From positions 3,658,001 through 3,722,000 of the forward strand of contig NC_064672.1 in the NCBI RefSeq assembly GCF_023278565.1: a DNA stretch of 64,000 nucleotides. The letters are read 5' to 3'. Numbering within the stretch: position 1 is the first letter of the stretch; every line of letters starts with the position of its first letter. Below, in pieces: positions 11,317-23,995 of the stretch. The notes under the pieces are model-generated. The model was not told where the DNA came from and did no database searches. It worked only from the letters and a program-made list of their open reading frames with translations. Origin of the DNA: Colletotrichum lupini (taxonomy: Eukaryota; Ascomycota; Sordariomycetes; Glomerellales; Glomerellaceae). The position numbers and the translations under genes are program-made.

Positions 11317-14268
11317 TCCTTAGCTAAATAGGTAAACAATCGTTAATTATATATTATTATATATAAGCCTCGACTACCTCTTTTTTAATAACTACTTATT
11401 ATCTAAACTATTAATTACGTATATAGGCTAAAGCTAGTTAGTATTCTTTATTTTCTTAGCTTTTTTTTTTTTTTTTTTAAAAAAAACCCCTTTTTTAATA
11501 ATTAAGCGGATCTTTATATTTATTACTTTAATAAGAGCTATTATTTTAATAATCTTAAATACTTACTTCTATTTAACTATACGTTAACTATCCTTTATTA
11601 TAATAATTCTTTTAGTTTATAACTAACTATTTTTACTTTATTTATAAGCTCTATTTACTTATTAAGCTAGTTAAGTTAAGCCGAGGTCTCTTTTTATTTA
11701 AAAAAGCTTAGAGTTTGATATAAGTACTTTATAAATAAACCGCTCGAAATTCTATTTAAATAGAAAAGCCTCGCTAGTTAAGTACTAAATCTCTTTATTA
11801 AAAATATTTATATCCTTTTATAAATACTAAGTAATATAATAAAGTTTTTAAATAGTCATAAGTATAATAAATAATAAAGAACCTAGCCCTTAAAAAATAG
11901 TATAATTAGTTAAGAATTATAGCTACGATTATAAATCTTTTTAAATATAATTTATGAATTATATAAGTAAATACTTGTTTTTTTAAATACTAAAAAAATT
12001 ATAAAATATTTAAATACTTCCTTATAAATAGACTATATAAAGCTAAGGAATTTTAGTTTAATAATATTAATATAGCTTTTTTAAATTACGAAGTTAAGTA
12101 CTTTAGTATAATAATACTTAAGGGGCTAAAAAATTATAATATCGAGAGGTTAGAGAATATATATACTATATAATAAAAATCTAAATAAAATAATATCGTA
12201 TTTATTATAGTACTTAATAAATTTAATAATATAGTAAGATCTATACTTATTTATAAGTAATAGTTTCTTAGCTCTCCTAGTTCGACCCTTTATATATATA
12301 ATAAAATACTTAATTTAATTTAAAGTTATTATATTATTTATATAGTTAGTAAGTAAGACTTTTATAATAGTATTAAATTCGAGCTTTTTAACACTATACT
12401 ACTTAGTTATATAAACAGAGCTACTAAGGATTAGAAAAGCTAGTACGTAATTTTTAATAGTAAAAATAGCTTTTATAATAATAATAAACTTTTTATTAAT
12501 TAGAAGGGCGAAGTAATAGGCCCTTTTTCTTTTCGTAACAATTATACTAAATTTCTTAACCCCTATTTAAAATCTAGTTTTATTTATATTCTATTTTTTA
12601 AAAAGCTAGATCCTATACTTATTAACGACCTCTTTTAGCTTAAAAAAATAAAAATTAATAATATTTTTATTTTTAAGTTTATACTACTTAGTATTTAGTA
12701 CTTTTTTTTTAATTAAAAAGTAATTATATTTTTTAATAAATTAATTAGTTTATTAAGAATTAATAATCAAAAAAGAGGTAGGTCCTTAGTATTATTAATA
12801 TTTACTAGGTCCTATAACTTAATAAATAAGTAATTAATAGCACTAATAATTAGCTCGTACTTTATAAATAAGTTAATTCAGTTTAAATAGTTAATATAAT
12901 TATAAATCGTCTTTTCTTAATCCTAAATAAGCTTATAGCCATAACTAGTACGCCTTTTTAATAAGTATTTATTAAAAATACTCTAACTAAGCTTCTAATA
13001 TAAAATAGAATACTACTAAGCCGCTATTATAATTAATAACTCTAAGTCTTTATAAATAGCTATAATAGCTACTTATATACGCTCCTTTTTAATAATATTA
13101 AATTTAGGTATTATAATAAAAAGTAGTAAAAGTAATAATATATAGAAATAAATCCCCCCGACGGAGTAATCTGCCGGGGCCGTACCGTATATTACATATT
13201 AAGGAAAACTAGGTATATTACGCTCTATACCTAATTACTAATTAAAATAGCTCCCGACCTTCCCCCGCTTTTAGTTATCTAAAGGGCGAGCTATACTTAC
13301 TTTAATATATATAAAACCTCTTAATACTAGCCTGCGTAAATAACTAGATCTTATATTATATACTCCTTTTTATTAAGAGTTAAGGGGCCCCTTATATATT
13401 CTTTTATATTTATAATATAGCCTATATCGGAGGGATTTTTAGCTTTATAAAGTATAATTTCTAAGTTAGCGTTAATATATTAAATCTTAATGTCCGTACT
13501 AGCCTAGTTATTTATAATATTCGTATTATTACTTAGCTAAATTCCGTATTATTAAAAGGTATTTTACTAATCCTTAGGCGTACTTACGTTAATTATAATA
13601 GTTATAATATCGAGCTAGCTAAGGGTACTTAGCCCGAAAGGGGTAGACTTATTAACGGGTATTTTTAAGTTCTCGTTGAGGTAATGTTTTAACTAACTAA
13701 CCTCTTAACTAGTTATCTAACTAGCTATTTAAGTAGTAATTTATATATTAATAAGTTTATTAAGTAAATTTGTTTAGTAAATTTATTTAATTTAAATAGA
13801 GAGTAGCTTTAGGTAATATTAAAAACGATAAGGATAAAAAGAATCTTTACGAGCTTTAGTATAAGTAATAAATATTAGCCTATTTAGCCCTTTTTTTAGA
13901 AACCTCTACGTTACTATTAAAGTTTAGAACCTTTATAGTTAAGGGCCGCTTTTAATTATTACGGCCGATTATTATAACTAACTATTATAACTAACCTCTA
14001 TTATTAACCTTTTTAATTAGCGCTATTACCGAAGAGGGTAGCTTACTTATCCCGAATTATATAATAATTTTCGTATTAAAATTATTATATTACGTTAAGC
14101 GCGTACTTAGGGTATATTATATATATTATATAATTAAAAAGTATACCGTATTATATAATTTCTTTTAAAAGCGTAATCCCGTTAAGGTCGATCTTTTGCG
14201 CCTATAAAGCCGGAAAAAAACCACTACATAGAAATAAATTACGATAATTATACCCGTATAGCTAACGT

Positions 14269-14344
14269 GGCCGTTTGGCTAAAAAGTACCTACTTTAGTG
14301 GGTGATGAGTCCCGAATGCCTAAAAAAGTGGGGGCGGGCACGAG
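14269..14344 (-). repeat. Right terminal inverted repeat of the 3.1-kb element
   Basis: Inverted copy of 11242-11316 and the less mutated arm, so the better guide to the ancestral terminus. One extra C in the C-run distinguishes it. Followed directly by TA at 14345-14346. Confidence 0.85.
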
Positions 14345-14346
14345 TA

Positions 14347-17300
14347 TCTCTTCTTCGGACGGTTTCTTGCGTTCTGGCTTTCATGCCGCTCTTCCCCGGT
14401 GCTTTGGCCCCACGAGAGTTTCATACCCCGTGGGTTTTCCCGCCGCGGAAGCTAAGCCGGGCGTCGGACCTGAAGCTCCTCCTGCCTGCTCGTCCGGAGG
14501 AGAAAAGGGGAAGGGAGCTCGTTAGGAAGGAGAGGTGTGGAAAATGCATGACATCGTGACTTTTTTTTTCAATTTTGACCGAGCAAATGCGGTGAGGGAA
14601 AGCTACCTAGGACCGTGATGCAGGGGGCCTCCGGTGGGATAATTCCCTTTCGCTTTCGAGGTGAGAAATGTCAACGCGGTCTAGGCCCTTGGTTTCATCA
14701 AGTTTATGGAGAGGAGACACAGATAGAGGCGAGCAGAACGGCCTTTGGCATCTAGGGTTCGGCGCCGCCAATGCCCGAATTTGGCCAGACCTCACTCAGG
14801 GTACGGCAGGTAGGATGTGCCCTTCTCGACAAGTTGATGAACGGCCCCCCTTATTTTTGTGACCTCGATAAGTCGGTGAATAAAAAGAATGGGGGAGTAC
14901 AAATATCGACGACCCCATGGTAGAAACAGAAAGGAAGAAGATTGCCCTGGCTGTGACATGTCACATATTCATTTGGGGCTAGGATGTGGTTTTCCGGGGT
15001 AAACATCCCCACCTCTTGGCTCTTTGGGAAATTTTCTTGACAATCAAAGAAAACCAAAAAATGGGGTGGGCGCTTCAGAACACGACTGTCCATAGGAGTA
15101 GTTGCGTTGGGCGTGAAGCTGAGGGGAGTGCAGGCGGCGAATAAGTGATCTGAGGCTAAGTGGTGAGGCTACCTTAGGCGCGTGCCTTGAGGGTGTGCCG
15201 TTGTCCGAGGCAAGGTAGTATAACTTTCCCATCCGAGTCTGGTCTGGTTTAGATACGATATGGGAATAGTTTTTTGAGGGGAAAACCTGGGGTAATTTTG
15301 ACGGGTCCTGAGTGGCTGGCTGGCTGGAGGGTACGAGCGGGCAGGCATCTTTTTTTCGTAGGTTGTGTATGTGTTGTCAACTTGACTGTGGGACAAACCC
15401 GAGCTTGCGACTTTGTAGTTTGGGGAAGGTTATGCCGCTTGCCTGCCCAATAATTCGTCGATTGGCAAAACCAACAGAGATGGTAAGACATGCACCAGGT
15501 ACGCGAAGACCCCCTCTGACTTTGACGGAACCTCGCCTCCAAGGGACTTTCGTCCGTACTACGGATACTTGGAGAAGTCAAGTACCCCAGCACCCGCTAG
15601 GTCGACCTATTTCTCAGACCTGTTCCAGAGATGCCGGAGATGGGGAGTCTGGAGAAGGGGGGAGGGGGGTTGGAACTTGGTTAGTATCGTCGTTTTGTGG
15701 TACTGTTATTGTTTCTACGTTGCGCGTGACCGACCACTAAAGGGAAAACCATGACTACAAGAGCTATTACTATGACTAACAGCAAAAGCACCATGACGGG
15801 GTCGGGGGCAAGTCGTGAGAAACACCCAAGGCATTGGCACTGGCATTTGGTGTCAAGCCCCCCCTGAGCCCTGGCTTAGGTATTCTTTTTTGACAAAACG
15901 TGCGAGCAAAGCATGGCGCCATTCGATGGGGAGATGGAGACATTTTCGCTTTCTCGACTAATGACTACTACGGCGTGTACGGCGTACACGGCATTGGTGT
16001 TTTGGACAGATTTTGATCCGGCAATACGCTTGCTTGTAGCCTTGCACGCCCTGTTTTTTGTCCCTTTTTTTCTGCTTTTTGCAATGCGCGTGACGCTTAA
16101 GACGGCTGTGTCGGTTTCCACGGGTTTCTCGGTTTCGACGCTCATCTTATTCTGGTCATCAGACTGGATTCTCCCAGTTTCAGCAGTTAGTAAGTAAATT
16201 GAACATCGAAGGCGGCGACAGGGCCAACAATAACAACTGGGTGGGTGTGAGGTCCGATGCTTCGCTTTTACAGTTTTGCAGCTCTCTCTCTTTAGGTCTA
16301 GGAGTCGATGAAAAGCACACATGATGCTGGAACTAAACCGACCTAGACCCAACGCCGACAGGGTGGCACAAGGCGGTTGGCCTCGGTTCTGAACTTCTGT
16401 CACGCTTGTTTCTCTGGCCTTCTCTCTTTAAACTAGCCTCTGGCTTCCAGGGGTGGATAATCTGGGGCAACACCACGCGGCCCCCAGCGACCCCGACCTT
16501 TTTCGAGCCCGCCAACCGGAGATCCGCTAGGATGCCACGGGTGCTAGGATCTTCCCGCTCATTCGTGCGAGTGCTTCGTACCTGTCTGCTCTCCTGCCTT
16601 TCCGTTTCTTGTGCTACCGTAGCAGGTAACAGGGTCTGAGCAAGGAGAGACAACGCCGTCGGCGGCATCAAATGGTGAGAGGGCTAGATCTGCAGACAGA
16701 CAGACGCCAGGAGTCTTGAGACTTGTACGTCTCGTCTGGGCTTATTCCTGCGTGCGAGCGCAGGTGTAAGAGCCAGGGAGGTCCGGATACTCACTACCCA
16801 GTCAGTTGCATGGGTACAGTAGAGAGCTGCAATATAGTTGACCGTGATCGATTCTTGCTCTGTATACCAGACTGGCATGGACGTCTAATGATCTACCCGG
16901 GGACGGTACTCGAGACCTGGGGAACTGCTCGCCCTGCGCTCGGGAAGACCTTCCAGGCGGGCCTTTTCGCATTTCAGCTCGGAACCCCCTTGGGTCTTTG
17001 GTACCGCCTCAGACTCAATTTTTTTGCCTGCCTGAAAAGAAGGCGCGTGCTCGCTTTGGCGCACAGCCCGATTTTCTGTTCTGCTCGCTTCGTTCCGGCA
17101 GTGAAAGGTCAGATGACTGATTGATGAGGTGGCCCTGGAGCATCCCGTCCGTATCCGGTCGAAGAACGGGTTTGAAATGCCAAGCACTCCTGTCTGTCCC
17201 TGTCTATCCGGATTGCTGGGGAACTGGACAGAAATTCGTGGTTGTCGTTTTCCCTTTGGTCAGAGGTGCGTAGTCGTTGTGTGGTTCCGATCGGGCGACC

Positions 17301-19868
17301 ATCCGACAACCGGAACGGCCGTCTCGGGTGCGGTACCGGTCTTCTGTCGGCTTTGTCGTGGATTACACTACGTAGTCAGCGACATCGCAAACACCAAAGC
17401 TCACAGTGACAGAGATGGAATGTTAGCGGGCTCTCTCGGTGTTTGAGATGGAGCGCCGCTGGCACCGCGCTCCTTAGAGCCTGGAAATGCCGAGCCGAGG
17501 AGATGCTCTTTCCTGGCGTGACTCTGTGTCACTGTGTGAGGGTAACGGTGTGCGTGTCTGGGAGTGAGATTTCCTCATCTTACCGGAGATCAAGTCTTGT
17601 CGTCGACGATCTCTGGCGCAAGAGGCTGCGTTTGCTGCAATAGGTGTCTTGGATTTGGATGTCGTTGTCGATTTGCTTTTATTCTTATGCACCTAGAGAG
17701 GTTGCGTTGCGGTACAGAGTGAGGTACTTCGTACCGTAAGGTACGTCCCCAAAGGCAATGTAACGCTGCATCAAAATGCGAGCAGGGCAGCAGGCACACA
17801 GGATTCAGGAATAGAAGGAGTGGAGGGCAAGGCAGGTACTTTCTGCAAAGCCTGGGCTTAGGTAATCTGACGTTCTCTAGGGTACTTGCGTGACTCGACT
17901 TTTTGAGAGCGAGCATTGGGAAGCATTGGAGAGCTTGGAGAGCATTGGAGTCATTCTAAAAAGTTTTCCCAGTTTCCATTAGTCGACAATTGTAACCATT
18001 ACGTTTCCGAACCGCACTTCTTCGCCTCATCTGATCACTTCCCCAAGCCAAGCTTTTCAATTACACAACCACGCAGCCAGTTCAGCTCCCAGACGTGACC
18101 CGGCTCTCTCAGCTCTGCGCAGCTCTCGGCCCCAGCGTGTGCTGTCATACAGTCACGCTCACACTTCTCCCAGTCTCTTCCCCGTCCTTTTCTGATGTGG
18201 AATTGGATCGTCCCTTTTTTTTTTCTTCTTCTACGAATCCCGAACCATCATCCATGTTCCCTTGGACTCGGTTCTGGGCCCCGATCTTTTTTCTCTTGGT
18301 TTTTTTTTTCTCTTCTTTTTTTCTATCTTTCTAGCGGGACCGAATGACCGACCACCATCGACCGACTTTGCCTTGCCAGCCGCTCATCTTCCGTGCGCTA
18401 TGGTCGCGGCTCGCTGTAGTCAATTCAACTCCGTTGCCTGACCTTGACATCACCCTGCCTGCTCATCGAGTTACCATCTTCGCAACCCGCGATGGCTATG
18501 GCTACATCCAGTCAGACAACGGCCTGTCCGGGGCAAGGTTGGACAAGTGCGGAAGACGACCATTCCTTGACACATCTTGCGCATTCGTTTAATGACTGAA
18601 CAAACCTGAGCAATGATGTTATGCTTCAGCTCATTGCCTACTGGCTCAACCCGACACACCCATGACATTCTCATTACCAAATACCCGTCCAATGGTTGGT
18701 TGCCAGCCTGCTTCGTGTCGCCAGCATTTTTTCTCCTTCGCCAGCCCATTCGTTCTATTTTCCCATCAGGACCTGGTGTTGTTTGACCGGTTCATGTCCC
18801 TGGACCATGGACCTTGACATGGACTACCATACCCGACGGACATCGTCTACCGTCCGTGAGCACGAGGAAGCAAAGCATGTCACCTGGGGGCGGCACGCCA
18901 GTACTGCCGTACCGCGCCGTGTCATGTACGGACAAGGCTCCGCCTCCATTTGGATGAAGCTCTGGATGCTCATGTGACGAGGCAAGTCTCCATTCCTTTG
19001 TTTCCATTACCCAATTTTTGGCCAAGAGCAACCCTTTGCCTCTTCAACTTGCTATATTAATCTGCGGGCCGCTCACACTCACACACACACGCCCGGCTAC
19101 TAACGCCCAGTGCAAGCCACTATTCCGCATGACATTAACGAGACATCCTCAACCCCAACCTGCCTCTTGCGATACTGGTTACCTTACTGTACGCAGTACA
19201 CGCCCAGTCCCAAACTCCCAAGGACCTAAACCCAGCCCATCCAACCCGATATCCTGATCCTAATCCAGCCCAGACGCGATCCGTTGGATGACTCTATCCC
19301 AATCCGCCCCTGTCTCTTGATTCTCACGCCCCGTATACACCCTTATACATAGAGTATCTACTTCCCCCTCCCTTTCCCACACCAATATCACCTCAACGAT
19401 TGCGAAGAGCACGTCTTGTCTTGTGCCACGCACTCCCTTCACCCCCTCGTCTCGACTCCTTTCCCCAAGTTCCAACGTTCCCTGGTCTTGGTCTAGTAAC
19501 ATCACAAACGGTTGAGGTTGGACCACCTGAACACGCCAAACCACCATCTTCCCCGCATCACCATAACTTCTTCTTACCTAAAAGCCCCGGTCTTTGACTA
19601 ATAGAAAAGTCGCTTCTGGCTTGCTCTGTCGACGGACCCGGGCCCCCGGTCTCGTCTTTCCTACATTGCAGCTCACACATTCTTTTTACGCTTTGCCATA
19701 CGACTAGTCTATTTCTACCTTACCCCGGCTTGTTCAGAAAGAAAGGGAAAGAAAAAAACCAAGACAGTGGAGAAAACGTGTGTGCGTTTGGTGGTGTGTC
19801 GAGCAAACCATTGAAACAACGAGCGCAGCGACCCGGACCTTCAAGGTCAAAGTAAAGTTCCTGCAGCC
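14347..19868. other. Gene-poor 5.5-kb stretch upstream of the F-box gene
   Basis: No gene could be supported. Open frames are short (175 codons at most, 15876-16403 minus) and lack domains. Base composition is normal, so RIP has not spread here from the transposon. C/T- and T-rich tracts at about 18205-18340 look like fungal promoter or leader sequence, and a (CA) run lies at 19080-19090. The last few hundred bases should include the F-box gene's promoter and 5' UTR. A non-coding transcript cannot be excluded. Confidence 0.45.
19080..19090. repeat. (CA)n dinucleotide run
   Basis: Short CA microsatellite in the upstream region of the F-box gene. Confidence 0.8.
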
Positions 19869-21849
19869 ATGGCTTCTCCGCGACTTCTCCAACCGCAAAC
19901 CTCGTCCCAGGACCACACCTTACACACCCCCCCAGGCACTCCTCCGACAGGCCACAACCACACTCAGACTCTCGTCGAATACAAAATGGACAGCCCAGAG
20001 CCGCACCGACCTGCTACCCCGGAAAAGAATGGCAGATCCTCTTTCTCGTCCATTCGCGAGAACGACTCCGACTTAGCCCAGACGTTCACTTCCTCAAAAG
20101 TCTCTTCCTACGCACAGAAAGCAACCAACGCCGTGTTCGACGACTCCTCTGCCTCACCCTCGCCGATCGCCTCACTTTCCCTTGAGATGGCTGAAGTTCA
20201 GTTCATGCCCCCCGTCACCCACCCCAGCAGCAGACTTCATGGCGGCTGGTATCCTGCTTCCAGCTTCAAGGGCTGGAAGCAAATCAATGTCAAGGGCAAG
20301 ACGGCTAGCAAGAGCTTCAGTGACCTCCAGGCACTGCACATGTCATGGAGCACTCCTCCGCCTTCACCCAAGGGCAACAAGCCTACCAACTGCCGCGCGC
20401 CCATGGAGAGACTGCCATTGGAGATTCTAGGTACGCTCACGGTCTTTTATCATGGAAACTCGCGAAGCTGACAATATCAAAGGATCCATTATCGAGCTCC
20501 TGGTCCTCGACATCCCTCCGCCGTACGGCACTGCGCGCCGCAACGTTGACTTGATGTCCTTGCTTCTGACCTCGAGATCGGTGCACGCCGCAACCCTCAA
20601 CACCCTGTACAAGCACATTACCATTCCTCACTCGAGAATCTTCCGCAAGTTCCTGTCCAACATCACAACACACCCTGCACTAGGCACCATTGTACGGCGC
20701 ATCGACTTCAGCCACTTCAATAACGCGACTCTTTTCGAGTCTGCCAGCGAGCGCAAGGGCACGCGGAACCTGACGGAGGAGACATTATTACAATGCTTGG
20801 AGCTTACACCGCACCTCCAAGAGTTCCTGGCTATGGAGCATATTGACGATGACCTCGGCGCTGAGGTGATGCAGAAGCTCTTCTTCGGCATGCCTCGCCT
20901 GCAAGCTTTGGACTTCGCCGGGTGCACATCACCGTCTTTCAAGAACTCTTTTGCATCTCTGGTAGACATGGACTGGCCCGAGACGCTTTCGATTACTCGC
21001 CTCTCACTTCACAAGTGCCTGACGCTCCCTCCCGCGCTTTTCGAGAAGATCATGCCACGCCTCACCAACGTCACGCACCTGGACCTTGCCCAGACCAAGA
21101 TCACCGACCGAGCGCTGCAGGCCATCCCGAAGACGGCCAAGATTACCCACTTGAACCTCGCCAAGTGCACACTGCTCACGGCTCCCACCGTTATCAACTT
21201 CCTTGCGACTCATCCGGCGGTCAGGAACCTCGTCTACCTGAGCGTGGCTACCGATGCTCGGAGTCACCAACTTCTGGATGTGGAGGACGTTTCGCAGCTC
21301 ATCCCTGTGCTGCCCAAGACGCTTCGGTCTTTGAGCCTAAAGGGTAGCCGCATGGATGACTCGCACCTTGAGTTACTGCGACCTCTGACCAAGTATTTGG
21401 AGGAGCTCGCCGTCGGGCGCGACATGGATGTCAATGCCGCCGCTAAGCTGCTTGAGCCGGCGGACGAGAAGAAGCAGGAGGAGCCCCACACAATCCGATA
21501 CCTGGACCTTTCGGACCTCTGGGGCAGCGAGTTGGATATTGTGGATTTGTTTTCGAGCCGAAACTCGCTGCTAAAACCGAGCTCGGTGCCACTCGAGGTG
21601 GTTGAGATCTCGGAGCAATCTTTCAAGAGCCTATCTCGGAATAGGGCACTGGAGCGCGTCGGCTGGTCCCTGCAGGAGATCGGAAGCCGATGCTGGATGG
21701 TCCGAATGCAGGACCACCGCAAGGACCAGGACCGCGGCTACCGGTGGTGGAAGATTGGCGCCGACAACTGGGGCATGCGCAAGATCCCGGTCGCGCGCGC
21801 CGAAGTCGGCGGTATGTACGGGTCCTTTATGTTTGGACGCAAGCTATGA
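19869..21849 (+). CDS. F-box / leucine-rich-repeat protein
   Basis: Exons 19869..20430 and 20483..21849 around a 52-nt intron (GTACGC..AAAG) encode 642 aa. The intron lies in the F-box-like segment at ~180-230, where RLPLEILGSIIELLVLDI is followed by LMSLLLTSRSVHAATLNTLY, the pattern of substrate-recognition subunits of SCF ubiquitin ligases. From ~240 to 440 there are repeated LRR-like units such as LTNVTHLDLAQTKITDRALQ and AKITHLNLAKCTLLTAPTV, with a further LDLSDLW unit near 510. The first ~170 residues are Ser/Pro/Thr-rich. The start ATG has a favourable GCAGCC context; a second in-frame ATG lies at 19986. Such proteins usually bind Skp1 through the F-box and substrates through the LRRs; substrate unknown. 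An LRR protein with a degenerate F-box is the alternative. Confidence 0.8.
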
Positions 21850-22805
21850 ATCACATGCACATCGCAAAATCGCATGGGAAATCGAAATGGGAGAAAAGGG
21901 AAAGGGAAAGCATCTGCATTTGAATGCATCGACCGAGAAACAAGCGACCAGCATCATCAGCATTTGATTCCCTCGCCTTAGCCTTGGCCTTTGGTTTTTG
22001 TTGTTTCTATTTTCTTCTCGGTTTTCTTTTCCTTTCTTCTCTCTTCTCTCCTCTTTCATCATTCATCATCGTACGGAGTCGGGATACCAAAACCAAAAAA
22101 GTGCATTTGATTTTCGGGGCGGGAAATGGTCAATGATACTCGGAGCTGTGGCGGGCTAAAAAAGGCCAAAAAAGATGGGTGGAAAAGAAGCAGCTTTTGA
22201 CGGCCTCTGCAAGCAAGAAAACAGCATCAGCGACGATCAATGACTTGGCTTTGATGTACGTTATTGAAACGAATAGCATAATATCTAATCTTTATGCTAA
22301 GTTGAACCCAATGTTTCTGTTTGATAAATGGAACCTAGTGGTGATTTTTGTGGCCTTGTTCTCCTACGATGTCGGGTTGCTATTGCCATTCCTGTCGCAG
22401 TAAACAATGGCTGGAAATCAAGAAGCTATCAGCGTACCTGCAGTGGCTACATCATCGTGCCGTCACAGCGAACCCTCAAGGTCAGCATACCCCTGCACCG
22501 GGATGCGCTCCTAACTTCTGTCGCCTAGAAAATCTCACCTTAGGTAAGCCAGATCAGCTCTTGGCAGAAAGTTAACTCATCTTTTCCCTCTCATACCGTG
22601 GCCTCGGTGCAGCCTTACGCGCTGACCCCGTCCTCAAACTATCAACCTCCAAAAAAAGAACACTTGTCAGCCTCGAGCTCCAAGTAAGGTACGGAAATTC
22701 TCGACTTCTTTTTCTCTTTCTCGAGAAGCTCCCCCGACTTGGTACTTGGACGCATCACGTAAAAGCGCTTGCTCGAAAGCAAGTCGCCGCCGTCGTTGGC
22801 CCGTC
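21850..22805. other. Intergenic between the F-box gene and the membrane-protein gene
   Basis: Holds the 3' region of the F-box gene, including a T/C-rich segment at about 22000-22060, and the promoter of the following gene. No coding region recognised. Confidence 0.45.
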
Positions 22806-23995
22806 ATGGCATTTGGCTGGTCAGAGTAAGTAGCCACATGTCCCTCCCTCCGCTCTCACGTACCCCATACCCCAAACTACATCATCGCCAAATTCGCGAC
22901 ATCACCACCAATGCTCGTCAGGAGGATTAAAACTAATAGCACAACTACCACAACTGCAGAATCCGCTCTCTACTTCTCGTCTTCGGTCCGATCCTCCTTC
23001 CCAAGGCAATCTCAGCCTACAAATCTATTCGCAATGCCTCCCAACACAGCGGCGAACCGATCCCACCTCCGCCCCGCATAGCCCGCGCCCTCGCCATCCT
23101 CACCATCATCGTAATCGTCTACCTCGTCAAGACCCTCCCGCCCCTGGCCCCGGAGAACCTATTCACTCTCACCCAGTCCCGCCTCCAGATCCCCGTCGAC
23201 GTCCTCTTCAACCGCCTGTCCTCCCTTCGCCCGGAATCCGCCCTTACCGCTGCCGACGAGCGCCTCCGCGCCCGCTTCGTCAACCTCGAGTCCCGCCTCC
23301 TCTACCTCCAGCTCGGCCCCGCCGCCCTCGCAGACTGCCCCTTTTGCAAGTCCGAGGACCCCAAGTCCTACTTTTACTACGCGCTTCCCGCCATCATCCT
23401 CCCCCATCTCGTCAACCTCATCGCCCTCGCCGCCGTCACCTCCTCCACCTTCACCGGCCGCGATGGTGCTCGCTGGCGCTCCCACGCCACAATGGCCGCC
23501 GCCGCCCTCGCCGCAGCAGACGCCGTCCTCGTAGGCCAGTACGACTACTCTGCCAACGCCGCGGCCCTCCGCCTCCAGGACATGGACTTCTTCTACTGGC
23601 GCGCTCGCGCGCTGCGCTACATCGCCCTCGCGGCCCTCGACGTCGGCATCGGCGCTCTCCTGTTCCTCTCTGGCACCCGCCGCGCTTTCGTCCTGCCGCC
23701 TTCGGAAGCGGAGCGCATCGAGGCGAGCAACCGCGCCCTGACGACGGTCAAGAGCAAGCTGAACGCGCTGGGTATCGTCAAGAATACGTCGATGCGCGAC
23801 GAGGAGCTGCGGGCGCGGAGTCAGGCGTATTGGTTGCGCGAGGGCCAGATGGTGCGCGATGCCATGGAGGAGAGGGAGGTTGTCGAGAGTGTGAATGATG
23901 CGCTGGAGAATAGGATCAATATACAGCAGGTCACGAGCGATGCTGAGAGTTATACCGACGGGGTGTTTCGACAGCCGGAAGGCACTGCGCAATGA
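22806..23995 (+). CDS. Conserved fungal multispanning membrane protein of unknown function
   Basis: Exon 1 is only 20 nt (22806..22825, MAFGWS plus two bases), followed by a 134-nt intron with a CTAAT branch site and exon 2 at 22960..23995; 351 aa. Hydrophobic segments occur near residues 8-25, 47-65, ~145-170, ~188-205 and ~230-248, so about five membrane spans. A CPFCKSED motif (~130) resembles a CxxC pair and lies just before the third span. The last ~90 residues are soluble and helical, rich in Glu/Arg. I recognise it as a conserved ascomycete type but cannot attach a function. Exon 2 is strongly G+C biased at third positions, which creates a long spurious antisense frame. Confidence 0.75.

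Larger units (their letters stand above)
11242..14344. mobile_element. RIP-degraded DNA transposon with ~75-bp TIRs (TA target site)
   Basis: The 3,103-bp element begins CTCGTGCCCGCCCC and ends with its reverse complement. Left arm 11242-11316 and right arm 14269-14344 match over ~75 bp with one 1-nt indel and three differences, all T in the left arm where the right arm (read inverted) has C. Weaker similarity continues further inward. TA flanks both ends (11240-11241, 14345-14346), as expected for a Tc1/mariner-type insertion. The interior is extremely AT-rich, TpA-dense and nearly free of CpA/TpG on both strands, the product of RIP. No transposase frame survives. The superfamily call rests on the TA duplication and TIRs only. 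Confidence 0.82.

Noticed and set aside
15876..16403. 175-codon minus-strand frame and overlapping hydrophobic + frame
   Set aside because: Neither has a recognised domain or splice context, and they are complements of each other.
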